Part shown: positions 27,989-36,663 of the stretch, one piece after another
Layout of the letters: each line of letters begins with the position of its first letter
Position numbering within the stretch: position 1 is the first letter of the stretch
Program-made: the position numbers and the translations under genes
The notes under the pieces: generated by a model
What the model was told of the DNA's origin: nothing
The model's input: the letters and a program-made list of their open reading frames with translations, nothing else
Database searches by the model: none
Assembly: GCF_019457915.1 (NCBI RefSeq)
Contig: NZ_JAHZSS010000009.1
Location: 1-64,000, forward strand
Direction of reading: 5' to 3'
Length of the DNA: 64,000 nt
DNA from: Neiella holothuriorum
GTDB taxonomy: Bacteria; Pseudomonadota; Gammaproteobacteria; Enterobacterales; Neiellaceae

Positions 27989-28738
27989 GTGTTCAAACGG
28001 ATTTTTTGGCTGACTGTTATTTTATTGAGCGTTATCCATTGCCGCGTTGCCATTGCGGCACCAGGCATAAACTCGGCCGTTGAACACAGCATGTTAATGA
28101 TTGATGAGGTGCAGTTAGAACGCTGGGCCTTTGACCGAATACTCCGCGCTGACGACCAAACCCGCATAGCCCATCATGAGCCTAGGCAGCAACACTTTAA
28201 TGGCTGGAGTTTACGTTCGGTCAACGGCAAACCGTCATCAATTGATGAGCAATGGCAGTTTTTACAAGACTTCGCGCCTGCCCAACCAGAATCCAAAAAC
28301 AAACCTTTAGTTGAAAATCGGCTCACGCGAATGGTTCAGCCGGACAGCTTGGCGTTACTATCAAAAACCGAAGTCTCTGCACGTTATTCATTTTCGCCTC
28401 GTTTAAACAGTATCGATCAAACGTCGTTGGCTGATTTAGTCGGGTTACTTTGGTTTGATGTGAAGCACCAGCACATAACTAAGGTAGAAATCAAATCGAC
28501 GGCACCGCTAAACAGTACCTCAGGGGTGATCTTTTCTGATTTCAACTTAACCCTTACCTTTGTTCGTGAACAGGGATTCGTGTTGCCACAGCGAGTAGAA
28601 ATGCGTTTTGAGGGACAAGTTGATGGACTTAATGTGTTTGCCCAAGACACTCAACAAAGCTATCAGAACTACCAGTTAATCTTTCCTCCACCGACTTTCG
28701 CCGAGCGTTTAATTAGCGACAAACAGGCTAATATGTAA
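27989..28738 (+). CDS. Secreted protein of unknown function
   Basis: 249 residues from the GTG at 27989; AGGAG (27979-27983) is 5 bases upstream, deciding against the earlier in-frame ATG at 27968. A signal peptide (FKRIFWLTVILLSVIHCRVAIA, cut near AAPG) is followed by a mostly beta-rich, soluble region with no Cys and no motif I recognise: ARYSFSPRLNSIDQTSLADLVGLLWFDVKHQHITKVEIKS and FVLPQRVEMRFEGQV. The pattern of paired strands and surface charge suggests a periplasmic beta-sandwich or lipoprotein-like fold, but this is a guess. It lies directly before the microprotein cassettes and has no visible terminator of its own. Confidence 0.72.
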   Translation: MFKRIFWLTVILLSVIHCRVAIAAPGINSAVEHSMLMIDEVQLERWAFDRILRADDQTRIAHHEPRQQHFNGWSLRSVNGKPSSIDEQWQFLQDFAPAQPESKNKPLVENRLTRMVQPDSLALLSKTEVSARYSFSPRLNSIDQTSLADLVGLLWFDVKHQHITKVEIKSTAPLNSTSGVIFSDFNLTLTFVREQGFVLPQRVEMRFEGQVDGLNVFAQDTQQSYQNYQLIFPPPTFAERLISDKQANM

Positions 28739-28766
28739 TTTAATTACGGATTTGCGCCTAAATAAA

Positions 28767-28816
28767 TGTGATCAATGTCTCATGAAGCTTGATATTTTGA
28801 GTTTGTGTAATATAAT
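28767..28816 (+). promoter_or_regulatory. Promoter and CRP/FNR-like dyad of microprotein gene 1
   Basis: TTGATA (28789-28794), 16 bp, TATAAT (28811-28816): a strong sigma-70 promoter. TGTGATCAATGTCTCA (28767-28782) matches TGTGAN6TCACA with one core mismatch. Its centre lies 36.5 bp before the -10 box, exactly as in the second cassette. Confidence 0.72.
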
Positions 28817-28852
28817 TACACTCGAAAGTTAACGAATAGAGAGAGGAATGAG

Positions 28853-28942
28853 ATGAATATTTTTGGCGTAAAAGGTAGTTATAGTGTTGGTCGCTCCACT
28901 CGCAGTCGTCGTCGTAGTCAATACATTCGCAACGATGCGTAA
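28853..28942 (+). CDS. Arg-rich 29-residue microprotein, copy 1
   Basis: 29 codons plus stop. It begins MNIFGVKGSYSVGR and continues STRSRRRSQYIRNDA, with seven Arg/Lys in the first 21 residues and a short acidic end. GAGAGGAATGAG supplies a ribosome site (AGAGG) before the ATG. It has its own strong promoter and an intrinsic terminator 30 bases after the stop. Copy 2 at 29245 encodes the same protein at 25 of 29 positions with 11 additional synonymous codon changes, the mark of selection on the protein. I do not recognise the family. No signal or membrane segment is present; a basic, soluble protein binding nucleic acid, ribosome or membrane surface is possible (inference). Confidence 0.82.
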   Translation: MNIFGVKGSYSVGRSTRSRRRSQYIRNDA

Positions 28943-28970
28943 GTCAGCAAAGCAACACATCATCAGATTT

Positions 28971-29000
28971 TAAAAGCCTCGATTTGTTCGGGGCTTTTTA
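28971..29000 (+). terminator. Intrinsic terminator of microprotein gene 1
   Basis: AAAAGCCTCGA, loop, TCGGGGCTTTTTA; stem with one G-T wobble; 30 bases after the stop codon. Confidence 0.85.
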
Positions 29001-29112
29001 TTGCCCCCAAACCCCTATTCAGATCACGCTTAGCTCTAATTATCTATCGATTAATCATATTTAGTGTAATTAAAACAGTATTTTATGTGAATTTTGGCGG
29101 GTTGGCTTACAG

Positions 29113-29209
29113 GTGATCAATATCAATAAATTAATAATTTAGAAGGGAAACAAAAAAAGTGTGATGAACATCAAATAAAACTGTTCATTTTTAGAATTTG
29201 GTGTATAGT
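29113..29209 (+). promoter_or_regulatory. Promoter region of microprotein gene 2 with two CRP/FNR-like dyads
   Basis: -10 TATAGT at 29204-29209 has only a poor -35, suggesting activator dependence. TGTGATGAACATCAAA (29160-29175) fits TGTGAN6TCACA with one mismatch and also fits the FNR dyad TTGATN4ATCAA with one mismatch (GTGATGAACATCAA). A second FNR-like dyad, GTGATCAATATCAA, is at 29113-29126. The rest of the 300-bp gap to gene 1 is AT-rich without other features. Confidence 0.6.
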
Positions 29210-29244
29210 TAACTCGTAACTAAAAACAAACAAGGAGCAACAAT

Positions 29245-29334
29245 ATGAATATTTTTGGCGTAAAAGGTAGCTACAGCGTAGGTCGTACAAGTCGTAGCCG
29301 TCGTCGCAGCCAAGCCTTCCGCAATGATGCATAA
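29245..29334 (+). CDS. Arg-rich 29-residue microprotein, copy 2
   Basis: 29 codons plus stop, starting MNIFGVKGSYSVGR and ending TSRSRRRSQAFRNDA. The first 26 coding bases are identical to copy 1; beyond that, changes are mainly at third positions. AAGGAG (29232-29237) is 7 bases before the ATG. An intrinsic terminator follows 29 bases after the stop. Residues that differ from copy 1 are 15-16 (TS for ST) and 24-25 (AF for YI). The invariant parts are the N-terminal 14 residues, the RSRRRSQ core and RNDA end. The family is not recognised. Confidence 0.82.
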   Translation: MNIFGVKGSYSVGRTSRSRRRSQAFRNDA

Positions 29335-29362
29335 TCATCATCAGCGTTCGGCCTCACCAACT

Positions 29363-29393
29363 TAAAAGCCTCGATAAAATCGAGGCTTTTTTT
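29363..29393 (+). terminator. Intrinsic terminator of microprotein gene 2
   Basis: AAAAGCCTCGAT, AAA, ATCGAGGCTTTTTTT, a perfect stem. On the minus strand it also ends in four T and lies 24 bases past the recG stop, so it may serve both. Confidence 0.94.
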
Positions 29394-29417
29394 ATGGCTA
29401 CGATTTACACGAGGCCA

Positions 29418-31502
29418 TCAGGCACTACCAAATTGACTGCGCCCAGCCATCCAGCGATCCACAAGAGGCTGGAGATGTTGAGGATATTGAGCTTGAATCT
29501 GCTGCGCCAGCTGTTGAATCAATGGCAATAAATGCTGATCGCGAATGAGGTCTGCTATTTTGAGATCGGCCAAACCCGTTTGCTTGGTTCCTAGAATTTC
29601 GCCAGGCCCGCGAATTTCCAAATCGCGTTGAGCAATCACAAAGCCATCATTCGAGTCTCGCAATACCGCCAGTCGCTTGGTTGCTGTTTTTGACAGCGGT
29701 GCTTTGTATAACAACACACAGTGACTGGCAATGGAGCCGCGACCAACTCGGCCACGTAGCTGATGTAATTGTGCTAACCCCAACCGCTCCGGGTTTTCAA
29801 TAATCATCAAGCTCGCATTGGGAACATCAACGCCGACCTCAATGACTGTGGTTGCTACTAACAAGTCTAACTCGCCATTTTTGAATTGAGCCATGACGTG
29901 CTGCTTTTCCGCGGCTTTTAAGCGGCCATGAACGATGCCAATGCGTAATTCGGGTAGGCTTTCTTTTAACAGCGTCTGGGCGTCTTCTGCCGCTTGCGCT
30001 TCAAGTACTTCAGATTCTTCAATTAGTGTGCAAACCCAATAAACTTGGCGTTTATCGTTTAAACATGCCGAGCGAACGCGTTCTAATACTTGTTCGCGCC
30101 GAGAGTCCGGCAAGGCGACGGTCGTGACCGGCGTGCGCCCCGGCGGTAGCTCGTCAATCACTGACGTGTCGAGATCCGCGTATGCGGTCATGGCGAGTGT
30201 TCGAGGGATTGGGGTTGCCGTCATGATCAATTGGTGCGGTGTTATGCCATCGGCTTCACCTTTTTCCCGCAGCGTTAATCGTTGATGCACACCAAACCTG
30301 TGTTGCTCATCGATGATCACCAAGGCTAATTGCTTGAATTCCACATGCTGTTGAAAAAGTGCATGGGTGCCAACAATCATTTGGCCACTGCCATCGGCAA
30401 TGGCATCAAGCGCGACTTGTCGTTGTTTTCCTTTGGTTTTGCCTGCCAGCCAAACAATGGAAATCCCAAGTGGTTCAAGCCAGCTTTGAAAGTTCGTTGC
30501 ATGTTGCTCGGCCAGTAACTCTGTTGGCGCCATAAGTGCGACTTGTTGGCCATGGCCGATGACGTTGAGCGCCGCTAAGACTGCAACCAAGGTTTTGCCC
30601 GAACCAACATCCCCTTGCACCAACCGCATCATCGCGTGGGGTTTGGCTAAATCAGCTTGAATCTCGGCAACCACTCGTTGTTGTGCGCCTGTTGGCGAAA
30701 AGGGCAGTTGTGCGAGCAGCTGTTGTTGTAAGTCGGCGGCATGAGGAAATTGCGGTGCACGGATCTGCTGCATGCGATGTCGTAGTTGTTGCATGCTGAG
30801 ATGATGAGCTAAAAGCTCTTCAATAATCAGTCGTTGTTGCGCTGGATGTTCACCTTCTAGCAGCTGCTCAGCTGATACGTCGGCACTAGGCCTGTGGAGT
30901 AGGGCTAGTGCTTCATTGAGCGGTAATTGACTATGATACAAGCCGGCTGGCAATAATTCTGGCAAAGGGTGCCGCTTAAGCATTTGCAGCGCTTGATCAG
31001 TCAGTTTACGTAAACTAGCTTGGCGTACGCCTTCGGTTGTTGGATAAACCGGCGTGAGGGTTTCCTCAACGTGTGGCAGCTCGTCAGTATCGTCGCTGAT
31101 TTTGTATTCAGGGTGCACCATCTCAAAACCGTTCGGGCCACGTTTTACTTCGCCAAAGCAACGGATTTGGTGACCGGCCACAAATGCATTTTTTTGCGCG
31201 GCACTGAAGGTGAAAAACCGTAAGGTTAGGCTGCCCGATGAATCGCTGACACGCACCACGAGCATGCGACGACGGCCAAATTTAATCTCACTCGCCAGAA
31301 TGGTTCCAACAATGGTGCCAGTTTGATTGGCCAGCAGATCGTCAATGGCATACACGCGGGTTCGATCTTCATACCGCAACGGCAAGTGAAACAGTACATC
31401 TTGCACTGAATGCAGCTGCAATTTGGTTAGCTTTTTGGCAAGGCTGCTACCGACACCTTTCAGATCGGTAACCGGCAATTTGGCGAGAGTGTGGACAGGC
31501 AA
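29418..31502 (-). CDS. recG: ATP-dependent DNA helicase RecG
   Basis: 694 residues. RecG remodels stalled replication forks and branch-migrates Holliday junctions. Visible: N-terminal wedge/OB domain (VGSSLAKKLTKLQLHSVQDVLFHLPLRYEDRT), Walker A RLVQGDVGSGKT, DEQH box IIDEQHRFG, motif III MTATPIPRTLAM, motif VI QLRGRVGRG, and C-terminal TKQTGLADLKIADLIRD. The start appears to be TTG at 31502, needed to keep the conserved N-terminal helix; AGAG lies upstream. It is the last gene of the gmk–rpoZ–spoT–ridA–trmH–recG series, 85 bases after trmH. Confidence 0.96.
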   Translation of the reverse strand: MPVHTLAKLPVTDLKGVGSSLAKKLTKLQLHSVQDVLFHLPLRYEDRTRVYAIDDLLANQTGTIVGTILASEIKFGRRRMLVVRVSDSSGSLTLRFFTFSAAQKNAFVAGHQIRCFGEVKRGPNGFEMVHPEYKISDDTDELPHVEETLTPVYPTTEGVRQASLRKLTDQALQMLKRHPLPELLPAGLYHSQLPLNEALALLHRPSADVSAEQLLEGEHPAQQRLIIEELLAHHLSMQQLRHRMQQIRAPQFPHAADLQQQLLAQLPFSPTGAQQRVVAEIQADLAKPHAMMRLVQGDVGSGKTLVAVLAALNVIGHGQQVALMAPTELLAEQHATNFQSWLEPLGISIVWLAGKTKGKQRQVALDAIADGSGQMIVGTHALFQQHVEFKQLALVIIDEQHRFGVHQRLTLREKGEADGITPHQLIMTATPIPRTLAMTAYADLDTSVIDELPPGRTPVTTVALPDSRREQVLERVRSACLNDKRQVYWVCTLIEESEVLEAQAAEDAQTLLKESLPELRIGIVHGRLKAAEKQHVMAQFKNGELDLLVATTVIEVGVDVPNASLMIIENPERLGLAQLHQLRGRVGRGSIASHCVLLYKAPLSKTATKRLAVLRDSNDGFVIAQRDLEIRGPGEILGTKQTGLADLKIADLIRDQHLLPLIQQLAQQIQAQYPQHLQPLVDRWMAGRSQFGSA

Positions 31503-31587
31503 GCCAAGATCTCTTTAAGCACAATGTGTTTGCAAGTGTACTGGATATACAACCAGTGCAGCAAGGCCTGTTGTGGCGCAGTTTGGC

Positions 31588-32292
31588 TTATTTAGACGGG
31601 CTTCTCATGATTTTCCACCATTGTTCGGAGGCTACAACGTCGCCTTTGTCATCGACTTGTGGGTACGGCAGGCCTTTTTGGCGACAACGTTTTGCTAACG
31701 CTTCATGGCATCCTTCAAACAATAAGCGTTGTTTTTCTTGCGCCTCAACACCTTGAGCGTGTTGATACAGGCCTGCTATGTCACGTTGGCGTTGCGCTTC
31801 GTACAAAATCAAAGCACTCGCTACCGATACATTCAACGACTGAACCATCCCCATCATTGGCACCACGATATGTTGATCGGCGAGTTCTAGCGCCCGCTCT
31901 GAAATACCGAACCGCTCCGTCCCGAGAATGATGGCGGTGGGCTTGGTGTAATCCACTTCACGAAAATCGATGGCGCTATCGCTCAGGTTGGTTGCCAGAA
32001 TTTGCATGCCTTGCTGCTTAAGCGTGTCAACGGCCGTGTCGATATCGGGTTGGCGATGAACCCGCGTCCAATTGTTACTGCCGGAGCTATAGAAATTGGA
32101 ACGTTCTAAATCTTGGTCGTGCCAAATGGCGTGTAGATCATGAACGCCAACTGCGTCTGCAGTGCGCACAATGGCAGATAGGTTATGGGGCTTGTTGACG
32201 TGCTCCATCAAAACCGTTAAGTCCATTTGGCGGCGATCGAGTACGGTGTTAATGCGCTCAAAGCGGGCGTCTGTGGCCATAGTCAAACTCAT
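31588..32292 (-). CDS. trmH: tRNA (guanosine(18)-2'-O)-methyltransferase TrmH
   Basis: 234 residues from the ATG at 32292 (another ATG, at 32280, is equally close to the conserved part). SPOUT-fold enzyme methylating the ribose of G18 in the tRNA D-loop. Motifs: MEHVNKPHNLSAIVRTADAVG, motif II ILGTERFGIS, motif III IVVPMMGMVQSLNVSVASALILYEAQRQR; the C-terminal helical extension typical of TrmH is present. The ridA terminator ends almost at its start codon, so trmH-recG must rely on readthrough or an internal promoter. Confidence 0.94.
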   Translation of the reverse strand: MSLTMATDARFERINTVLDRRQMDLTVLMEHVNKPHNLSAIVRTADAVGVHDLHAIWHDQDLERSNFYSSGSNNWTRVHRQPDIDTAVDTLKQQGMQILATNLSDSAIDFREVDYTKPTAIILGTERFGISERALELADQHIVVPMMGMVQSLNVSVASALILYEAQRQRDIAGLYQHAQGVEAQEKQRLLFEGCHEALAKRCRQKGLPYPQVDDKGDVVASEQWWKIMRSPSK

Positions 32293-32294
32293 AA

Positions 32295-32336
32295 ACAAAA
32301 AACACGCAGCAGAGTCATCAACTCAGCGCTGCGTGT
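32295..32336 (-). terminator. Intrinsic terminator between ridA and trmH
   Basis: Minus strand ACACGCAGC ... GCTGCGTGT with a 17-base loop, then TTTTTTG. The T-run reaches to within a few bases of the trmH start. Confidence 0.8.
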
Positions 32337-32357
32337 TGGAATTACACAACTGGGAAT

Positions 32358-32738
32358 TTAAACGACGGCAACACCGTCAATTTCAACCTGAGCACCACGT
32401 GGCAACTGGTTAATACCAATGGCGGCGCGGGCAGGGTATGGCTGATCAAAATAGCGCGCCATCACTTCGTTGACGGTCGCAAAATTGCTCAGATCGGTTA
32501 AGTAAATTTGAACTTTGACCATGTCATTCAAGGTGCCACCGGCAGCCGCCAATACGGCTTTCAGGTTTTCAAAAACTTGCACGGTTTGCTGTTCAAAGTC
32601 ATCGCTGACCAGTTCCATGGTTGCGGGAACTAATGGAATCTGGCCCGACAGATAAAGCGTACCATTGTGATTAACGGCTTGTGAGTAAGTACCGATAGCG
32701 GCTGGCGCAGCGTCGGTTGAAATCACTGTTTTGCTCAT
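32358..32738 (-). CDS. ridA: Reactive intermediate/imine deaminase RidA (YjgF family)
   Basis: 126 residues, full length. It hydrolyses reactive enamine/imine intermediates such as 2-aminoacrylate formed by PLP enzymes. Visible: [58 protein letters not shown], the active-site Arg in [26 protein letters not shown]. It lies 19 bases downstream of spoT and ends at a terminator, making it the apparent end of the gmk-led transcript. Confidence 0.97.
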   Translation of the reverse strand: MSKTVISTDAAPAAIGTYSQAVNHNGTLYLSGQIPLVPATMELVSDDFEQQTVQVFENLKAVLAAAGGTLNDMVKVQIYLTDLSNFATVNEVMARYFDQPYPARAAIGINQLPRGAQVEIDGVAVV

Positions 32739-32757
32739 GATGCTTCCTGATCTGAGG

Positions 32758-34866
32758 TTAGTTACGATTACGAACGATTCGGACCACTTCTGGCATGACG
32801 CGAATGCGACGCATCACATTAGCCAGCTGAACTCGACTGGTGGTGGTCAATACTAGGTTAACGCTGTACAGGCGCCCATCTTTCTCATCACTGCTGATGC
32901 CCTGAATATTAGAGCCGCAATTGGCCACAATTGAGGTCAGCGTTGCTAATGCGCCTTGGTGATTCATCATTTCGACTCGTAGCTCGGTCAAAAATTCTTC
33001 GTCGCCGGTGTGGTTATCATCCCAACGCACCGACACGTATTTGTCCGGTTCGTGTTGATAACCGCGCACGTTGGAACATTGATCATGATGGATGACCAAG
33101 CCTCGATCTTTACTCATGTAAGCAATAATCGGATCGCCGGGAATCGGCCGACAACATTTACCAAATGTGGTCAGTACACCTTCGGCGCCAATAATTGGAA
33201 GACGCTTACGTTTGCTGCTTTGCAATTTGATGTCGCCGGCCAAGCGCTTAGCGACCACCGGACTCATGATTTTGCCTAAACCAATATCAATAAGCAGTTC
33301 GTCGCCATGCTCGAATTTGTACTCTGAAAGCAGTTGATTGACCTGCGCCGGATCGAAGTCTGACAGCAGCTTTTGACCACCCAATGCGTGCGTTAGTAAG
33401 CGCTTACCTAGCTTAAGGGCTTCTTCTGACTTTAGGTTCTTCAGGTATTGACGGATCTTGATGCGAGCGCGGCTGGTCACCACAAAGTTTAGCCAGGCGG
33501 CGTTAGGACGAGCGCCTTTGGCGGTGATGATCTCAATGGTTTGACCGGTCGATAATGGCTGGCTAATCGGATACGGCTGGCGATCAACGCGAGCACCGAC
33601 ACAGCTATTACCCACATCGGTATGTACCGCATAAGCAAAATCAACAGCGGTGGCGCCTTCTGGCATTTCTAAAATTCGGCCATCAGGTGTAAAGCAGTAA
33701 ATTTCATCTGGAAATAGATCAGATTTAACACTTTCAATAAATTCAAATGATGAGCCAGCACTTTGCTGAAGCTCCAATAAGCTTTGCATCCAACGACGTG
33801 CGCGAACTTGAGCCGTTGTGCCTGCGGTTTCGCTATCGTCTTTATAGAGCCAATGAGCAGCAACACCGCGATCAGCCATTTGGTCCATGTGCTCAGTACG
33901 TATTTGTACTTCCACTGGCACACCGTGCGGGCCCATGAGGGACGTGTGGAGGCTCTGGTAGCCGTTCGCTTTGGGAATGGCAATATAGTCTTTAAAGCGA
34001 CCGGGCTTGGGCTTGAACAGGCTGTGCACTAAACCAAGGGCGCGGTAACAGGTGTCAACGTCATCAACAATGACCCGAAACGCGTAAATGTCCATCACTT
34101 CAGTAAACGGCAACTCTTTATTGCGCATTTTCTGATAGATGCTGAACAAGTGTTTTTCACGGCCTTTTACTTTTGCTGGAATGCCAGCTTCGTTAATACG
34201 GCCGGCAATATCTTGAGCAATGGCTTCGGTGATTTGTTTGCGATTCCCGCGCTCGCGCTTCACCACATTACCAAGGACCCGATGGCGCATCGGGTACTGC
34301 GCTTCAAATCCGAGATCTTCTAGCTCGTTACGAATGTTGTGAATGCCTAAGCGATTGGCAATTGGCGCATAAATCTCGAGGGTTTCGCGGGCGATGCGGC
34401 GGCGTTTATCGGGACGCAGCGCAAAAATGGTGCGCATGTTGTGGGTTCGATCGGCGAGCTTAATTAAGATCACTCGAATATCCACAACCATGGCCATGAC
34501 CATTTTTTGGAAATTTTCGGCTTGCGCTTCTTCTTTCGAATCGAATTGAATTTTATCGAGCTTAGAGACGCCCTCAACTAACTCGGCAACAGTTTCATTA
34601 AACTGTTCGGCCAAGTCGGCTTTGGTTAAGTGAGTATCTTCAATGACATCGTGCAGCAACGCTGCCATAAGCGCCTCATGATCGAGGCGCATATCGGCAA
34701 GAATGCGGGTAACGGCTACCGGATGAGTAACGTATGGTTCGCCGCTTGAGCGGGTTTGGCCTTCATGCGCGTCGCGACTGGCGATGTAAGCCTGTTCGAC
34801 GAGCGCAACCTTGGCGGGATCTAAATATTCAGCGATTTGCTGCTTTAGTCCTTCAAACAATTTCAA
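32758..34866 (-). CDS. spoT: Bifunctional (p)ppGpp synthetase/hydrolase SpoT
   Basis: 702 residues. It controls the stringent-response alarmone. The N-terminal HD hydrolase domain has THPVAV and His72-Asp73 (LLHDVIED), so hydrolysis should be intact. The synthetase region has [20 protein letters not shown] and [20 protein letters not shown]. The TGS domain ([29 protein letters not shown]), zinc-finger/CC region [12 protein letters not shown] and C-terminal ACT domain ([26 protein letters not shown]) follow. The start is TTG at 34866 with GGGGTG close upstream; this matches the E. coli N-terminus. It is 31 bases downstream of rpoZ. Confidence 0.97.
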   Translation of the reverse strand: MKLFEGLKQQIAEYLDPAKVALVEQAYIASRDAHEGQTRSSGEPYVTHPVAVTRILADMRLDHEALMAALLHDVIEDTHLTKADLAEQFNETVAELVEGVSKLDKIQFDSKEEAQAENFQKMVMAMVVDIRVILIKLADRTHNMRTIFALRPDKRRRIARETLEIYAPIANRLGIHNIRNELEDLGFEAQYPMRHRVLGNVVKRERGNRKQITEAIAQDIAGRINEAGIPAKVKGREKHLFSIYQKMRNKELPFTEVMDIYAFRVIVDDVDTCYRALGLVHSLFKPKPGRFKDYIAIPKANGYQSLHTSLMGPHGVPVEVQIRTEHMDQMADRGVAAHWLYKDDSETAGTTAQVRARRWMQSLLELQQSAGSSFEFIESVKSDLFPDEIYCFTPDGRILEMPEGATAVDFAYAVHTDVGNSCVGARVDRQPYPISQPLSTGQTIEIITAKGARPNAAWLNFVVTSRARIKIRQYLKNLKSEEALKLGKRLLTHALGGQKLLSDFDPAQVNQLLSEYKFEHGDELLIDIGLGKIMSPVVAKRLAGDIKLQSSKRKRLPIIGAEGVLTTFGKCCRPIPGDPIIAYMSKDRGLVIHHDQCSNVRGYQHEPDKYVSVRWDDNHTGDEEFLTELRVEMMNHQGALATLTSIVANCGSNIQGISSDEKDGRLYSVNLVLTTTSRVQLANVMRRIRVMPEVVRIVRNRN

Positions 34867-34897
34867 GCATCACCCCGCTAAATACTGCCGCCAAATT

Positions 34898-35173
34898 TTA
34901 GAAGTTTGGCTGAGTGATCGAAGCAACAGAAGCCATTTCGGCAGCTTCTTGCTCTTGTTGTTCGCGTGCTTCTTCTGCGTCCAACGATGCAGCTGTGATG
35001 TAGCCTTCTTCGATCTCACGTAAAGCCAATACAGTTGGCTTATCGTTGTTTTCGTCAACGAGTGGATCTTTACCTTGAATGGCCAACTGACGAGCGCGAC
35101 GTGCTGCAACCAACACTAAATCAAAACGGTTGCCGATTTTGTCGACGGCATCTTCTACTGTAACGCGAGCCAT
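34898..35173 (-). CDS. rpoZ: RNA polymerase omega subunit
   Basis: 91 residues. [31 protein letters not shown] and [15 protein letters not shown] are the omega signature. Omega stabilises the beta-prime subunit and forms part of a ppGpp site, fitting its conserved linkage to gmk and spoT. The ATG at 35173 is preceded by GGAGG. It is 45 bases after gmk. Confidence 0.98.
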   Translation of the reverse strand: MARVTVEDAVDKIGNRFDLVLVAARRARQLAIQGKDPLVDENNDKPTVLALREIEEGYITAASLDAEEAREQQEQEAAEMASVASITQPNF

Positions 35174-35218
35174 GACGGCCTCCTACTTGTTCAAAAAAGG
35201 GACGGAATTCTACCGAAA

Positions 35219-35851
35219 TCAGCTGCCTTCCGCCAGTAATTCGTTGAGCATAGCTTTGTGGCGTTCTGATTGTCCAGCATGACGCAGGCGACTGCTCACT
35301 ACAATGGACGTCAGATCTTCCACCGCTTGGTCAAAATCATCGTTAACAATCACATAATCATATTCATGAACATGCGACATTTCTGCCACGGCTTTGGCCA
35401 TACGGCCGGCAATAATATCTTCCGAATCGGTACCACGCTTGCGTAATCGTTGTTCAAGCTCGGCCCGACTAGGCGGTAAAATAAATACGCTAATGGCATC
35501 GGCATCGTGTTTTCGAATTTGCTGCGCGCCTTGCCAGTCAATATCGAACATCACATCCACGCCTTGATTCAATTGCGCTTCAACAGCATGGCGGCTGGTG
35601 CCGTAAAAATTGCCAAAAACGCCGGCCCACTCAAAAAAAGCATGATCATCAATCATCTTCATGAACTCTTGCTGCGACACAAAGTGATAGTGTTTGCCAT
35701 CTTCTTCACCCGGTCGCGGCGCGCGCGTCGTGTGAGAAATAGAAACCTGAACCTTGTGTTGGCCACGTGCTTTAATCATGGCGGCAATCAGACTGGATTT
35801 ACCAGCACCGCTTGGAGCAGAGACAATTATGAGAGAACCGCGATCGGTCAT
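35219..35851 (-). CDS. gmk: Guanylate kinase
   Basis: 210 residues from the ATG at 35851; a GTG four codons upstream is in frame but no better supported. It phosphorylates GMP to GDP in purine-nucleotide synthesis. Visible: [20 protein letters not shown] (P-loop), [23 protein letters not shown] (GMP site), [26 protein letters not shown] (Walker B), and the lid [22 protein letters not shown]. First gene of the gmk–rpoZ–spoT–ridA run. Confidence 0.97.
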   Translation of the reverse strand: MTDRGSLIIVSAPSGAGKSSLIAAMIKARGQHKVQVSISHTTRAPRPGEEDGKHYHFVSQQEFMKMIDDHAFFEWAGVFGNFYGTSRHAVEAQLNQGVDVMFDIDWQGAQQIRKHDADAISVFILPPSRAELEQRLRKRGTDSEDIIAGRMAKAVAEMSHVHEYDYVIVNDDFDQAVEDLTSIVVSSRLRHAGQSERHKAMLNELLAEGS

Positions 35852-35984
35852 GGTGTGATTCACTTTCCAGCTGTTTCAGAAAGCGCCTTAAATTAACACT
35901 GTTGAGGTTTTTTGGCTAGCAAGACTGCTATTTGCAACCATTATTTGCCTGTGGAACTAGAGCAAAAACTCACCTAGGGCCACT

Positions 35985-36035
35985 TATAATTGGACTGACC
36001 AATTGTTTGACTTCGATCAAACTCAGATTTAATAC
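35985..36035 (+). promoter_or_regulatory. Promoter-like elements and palindrome between gmk and the 64-codon ORF
   Basis: TATAAT at 35985-35990 overlaps a palindrome AATTGG-N5-CCAATT (35988-36004). A separate candidate promoter TTGACT (36007-36012), 17 bp, TAATAC (36030-36035) follows. Together they suggest a regulated plus-strand transcript ending at the terminator at 36423. The rest of the 358-bp gap shows nothing else. Confidence 0.45.
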
Positions 36036-36209
36036 GGCTCTGAACCAATTCCAATCCGGTATATCTAATTAGTGGACGTTGACCTTTTATTTACAAACGG
36101 TGGCTGTTTAGAAAAGAGCATCACGCCGAATATAGCCGCAAAAGCGCTGTGGCAGCCACATCGTTTGGGTCAATCAACTTACCCACATTAGACTATCGAG
36201 AGATCACAC

Positions 36210-36404
36210 ATGCAATCGAGCTGGCAAATAAGTGTTTATTCACCGCGCATGGCATGCGTTCGCATCAGTGGTGACTGTAAAAGTTATGAAATGCTGATCC
36301 CTGATCAGCGCCCCTATTTAGCTTGTGGTACCAAACAGCAAACAAAATATAAGCTGACGATGCCCTACGATGCTCACAGTAAGCCGCAAACAAATCATGC
36401 CTAA
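36210..36404 (+). CDS. Possible small protein, 64 residues, unknown
   Basis: Starts MQSSWQISVYSPRMACVRISGDC and ends PYDAHSKPQTNHA. GAGAGA (36198-36203) is 6 bases before the ATG, and an intrinsic terminator starts 19 bases after the stop, with promoter-like boxes about 170 bases upstream. These flanks are what make it credible. There are three Cys, no signal peptide and no membrane helix; no family is recognised. It could instead be a small non-coding RNA gene whose transcript contains a chance frame. Confidence 0.45.
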   Translation: MQSSWQISVYSPRMACVRISGDCKSYEMLIPDQRPYLACGTKQQTKYKLTMPYDAHSKPQTNHA

Positions 36405-36422
36405 GTGAGAACATATCGCAAC

Positions 36423-36451
36423 AAAACCCGCTGATAAGGCGGGTTTTTTAT
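36423..36451 (+). terminator. Intrinsic terminator
   Basis: AAAACCCGC, loop TGATAAG, GCGGGTTTTTTA. It marks the end of a plus-strand transcript containing the 64-codon frame. Confidence 0.9.
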
Positions 36452-36663
36452 GTCGAACGATCAGAACCCCACAGTCCAGTTCGAAATTCTAATGTTAACG
36501 GAATCATCGTAAAACCCCCACAAACCCCAGCACGCTGCGGATCCTGTGCTAGATTTAAAGCGCTAATTATTTTCACGCTACTCGCTCCACCCTTGTTGTT
36601 TGTCGCAGCGGAAGCGATCAGTCCAGTCTTTGTTTGAGTAGCTTTTTTTCACGGATGGATGTT

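Noticed and set aside
29113-29126. Firm assignment of the microprotein dyads to FNR rather than CRP
   Set aside because: The sites fit both consensus sequences with one mismatch; the sequence alone cannot decide.
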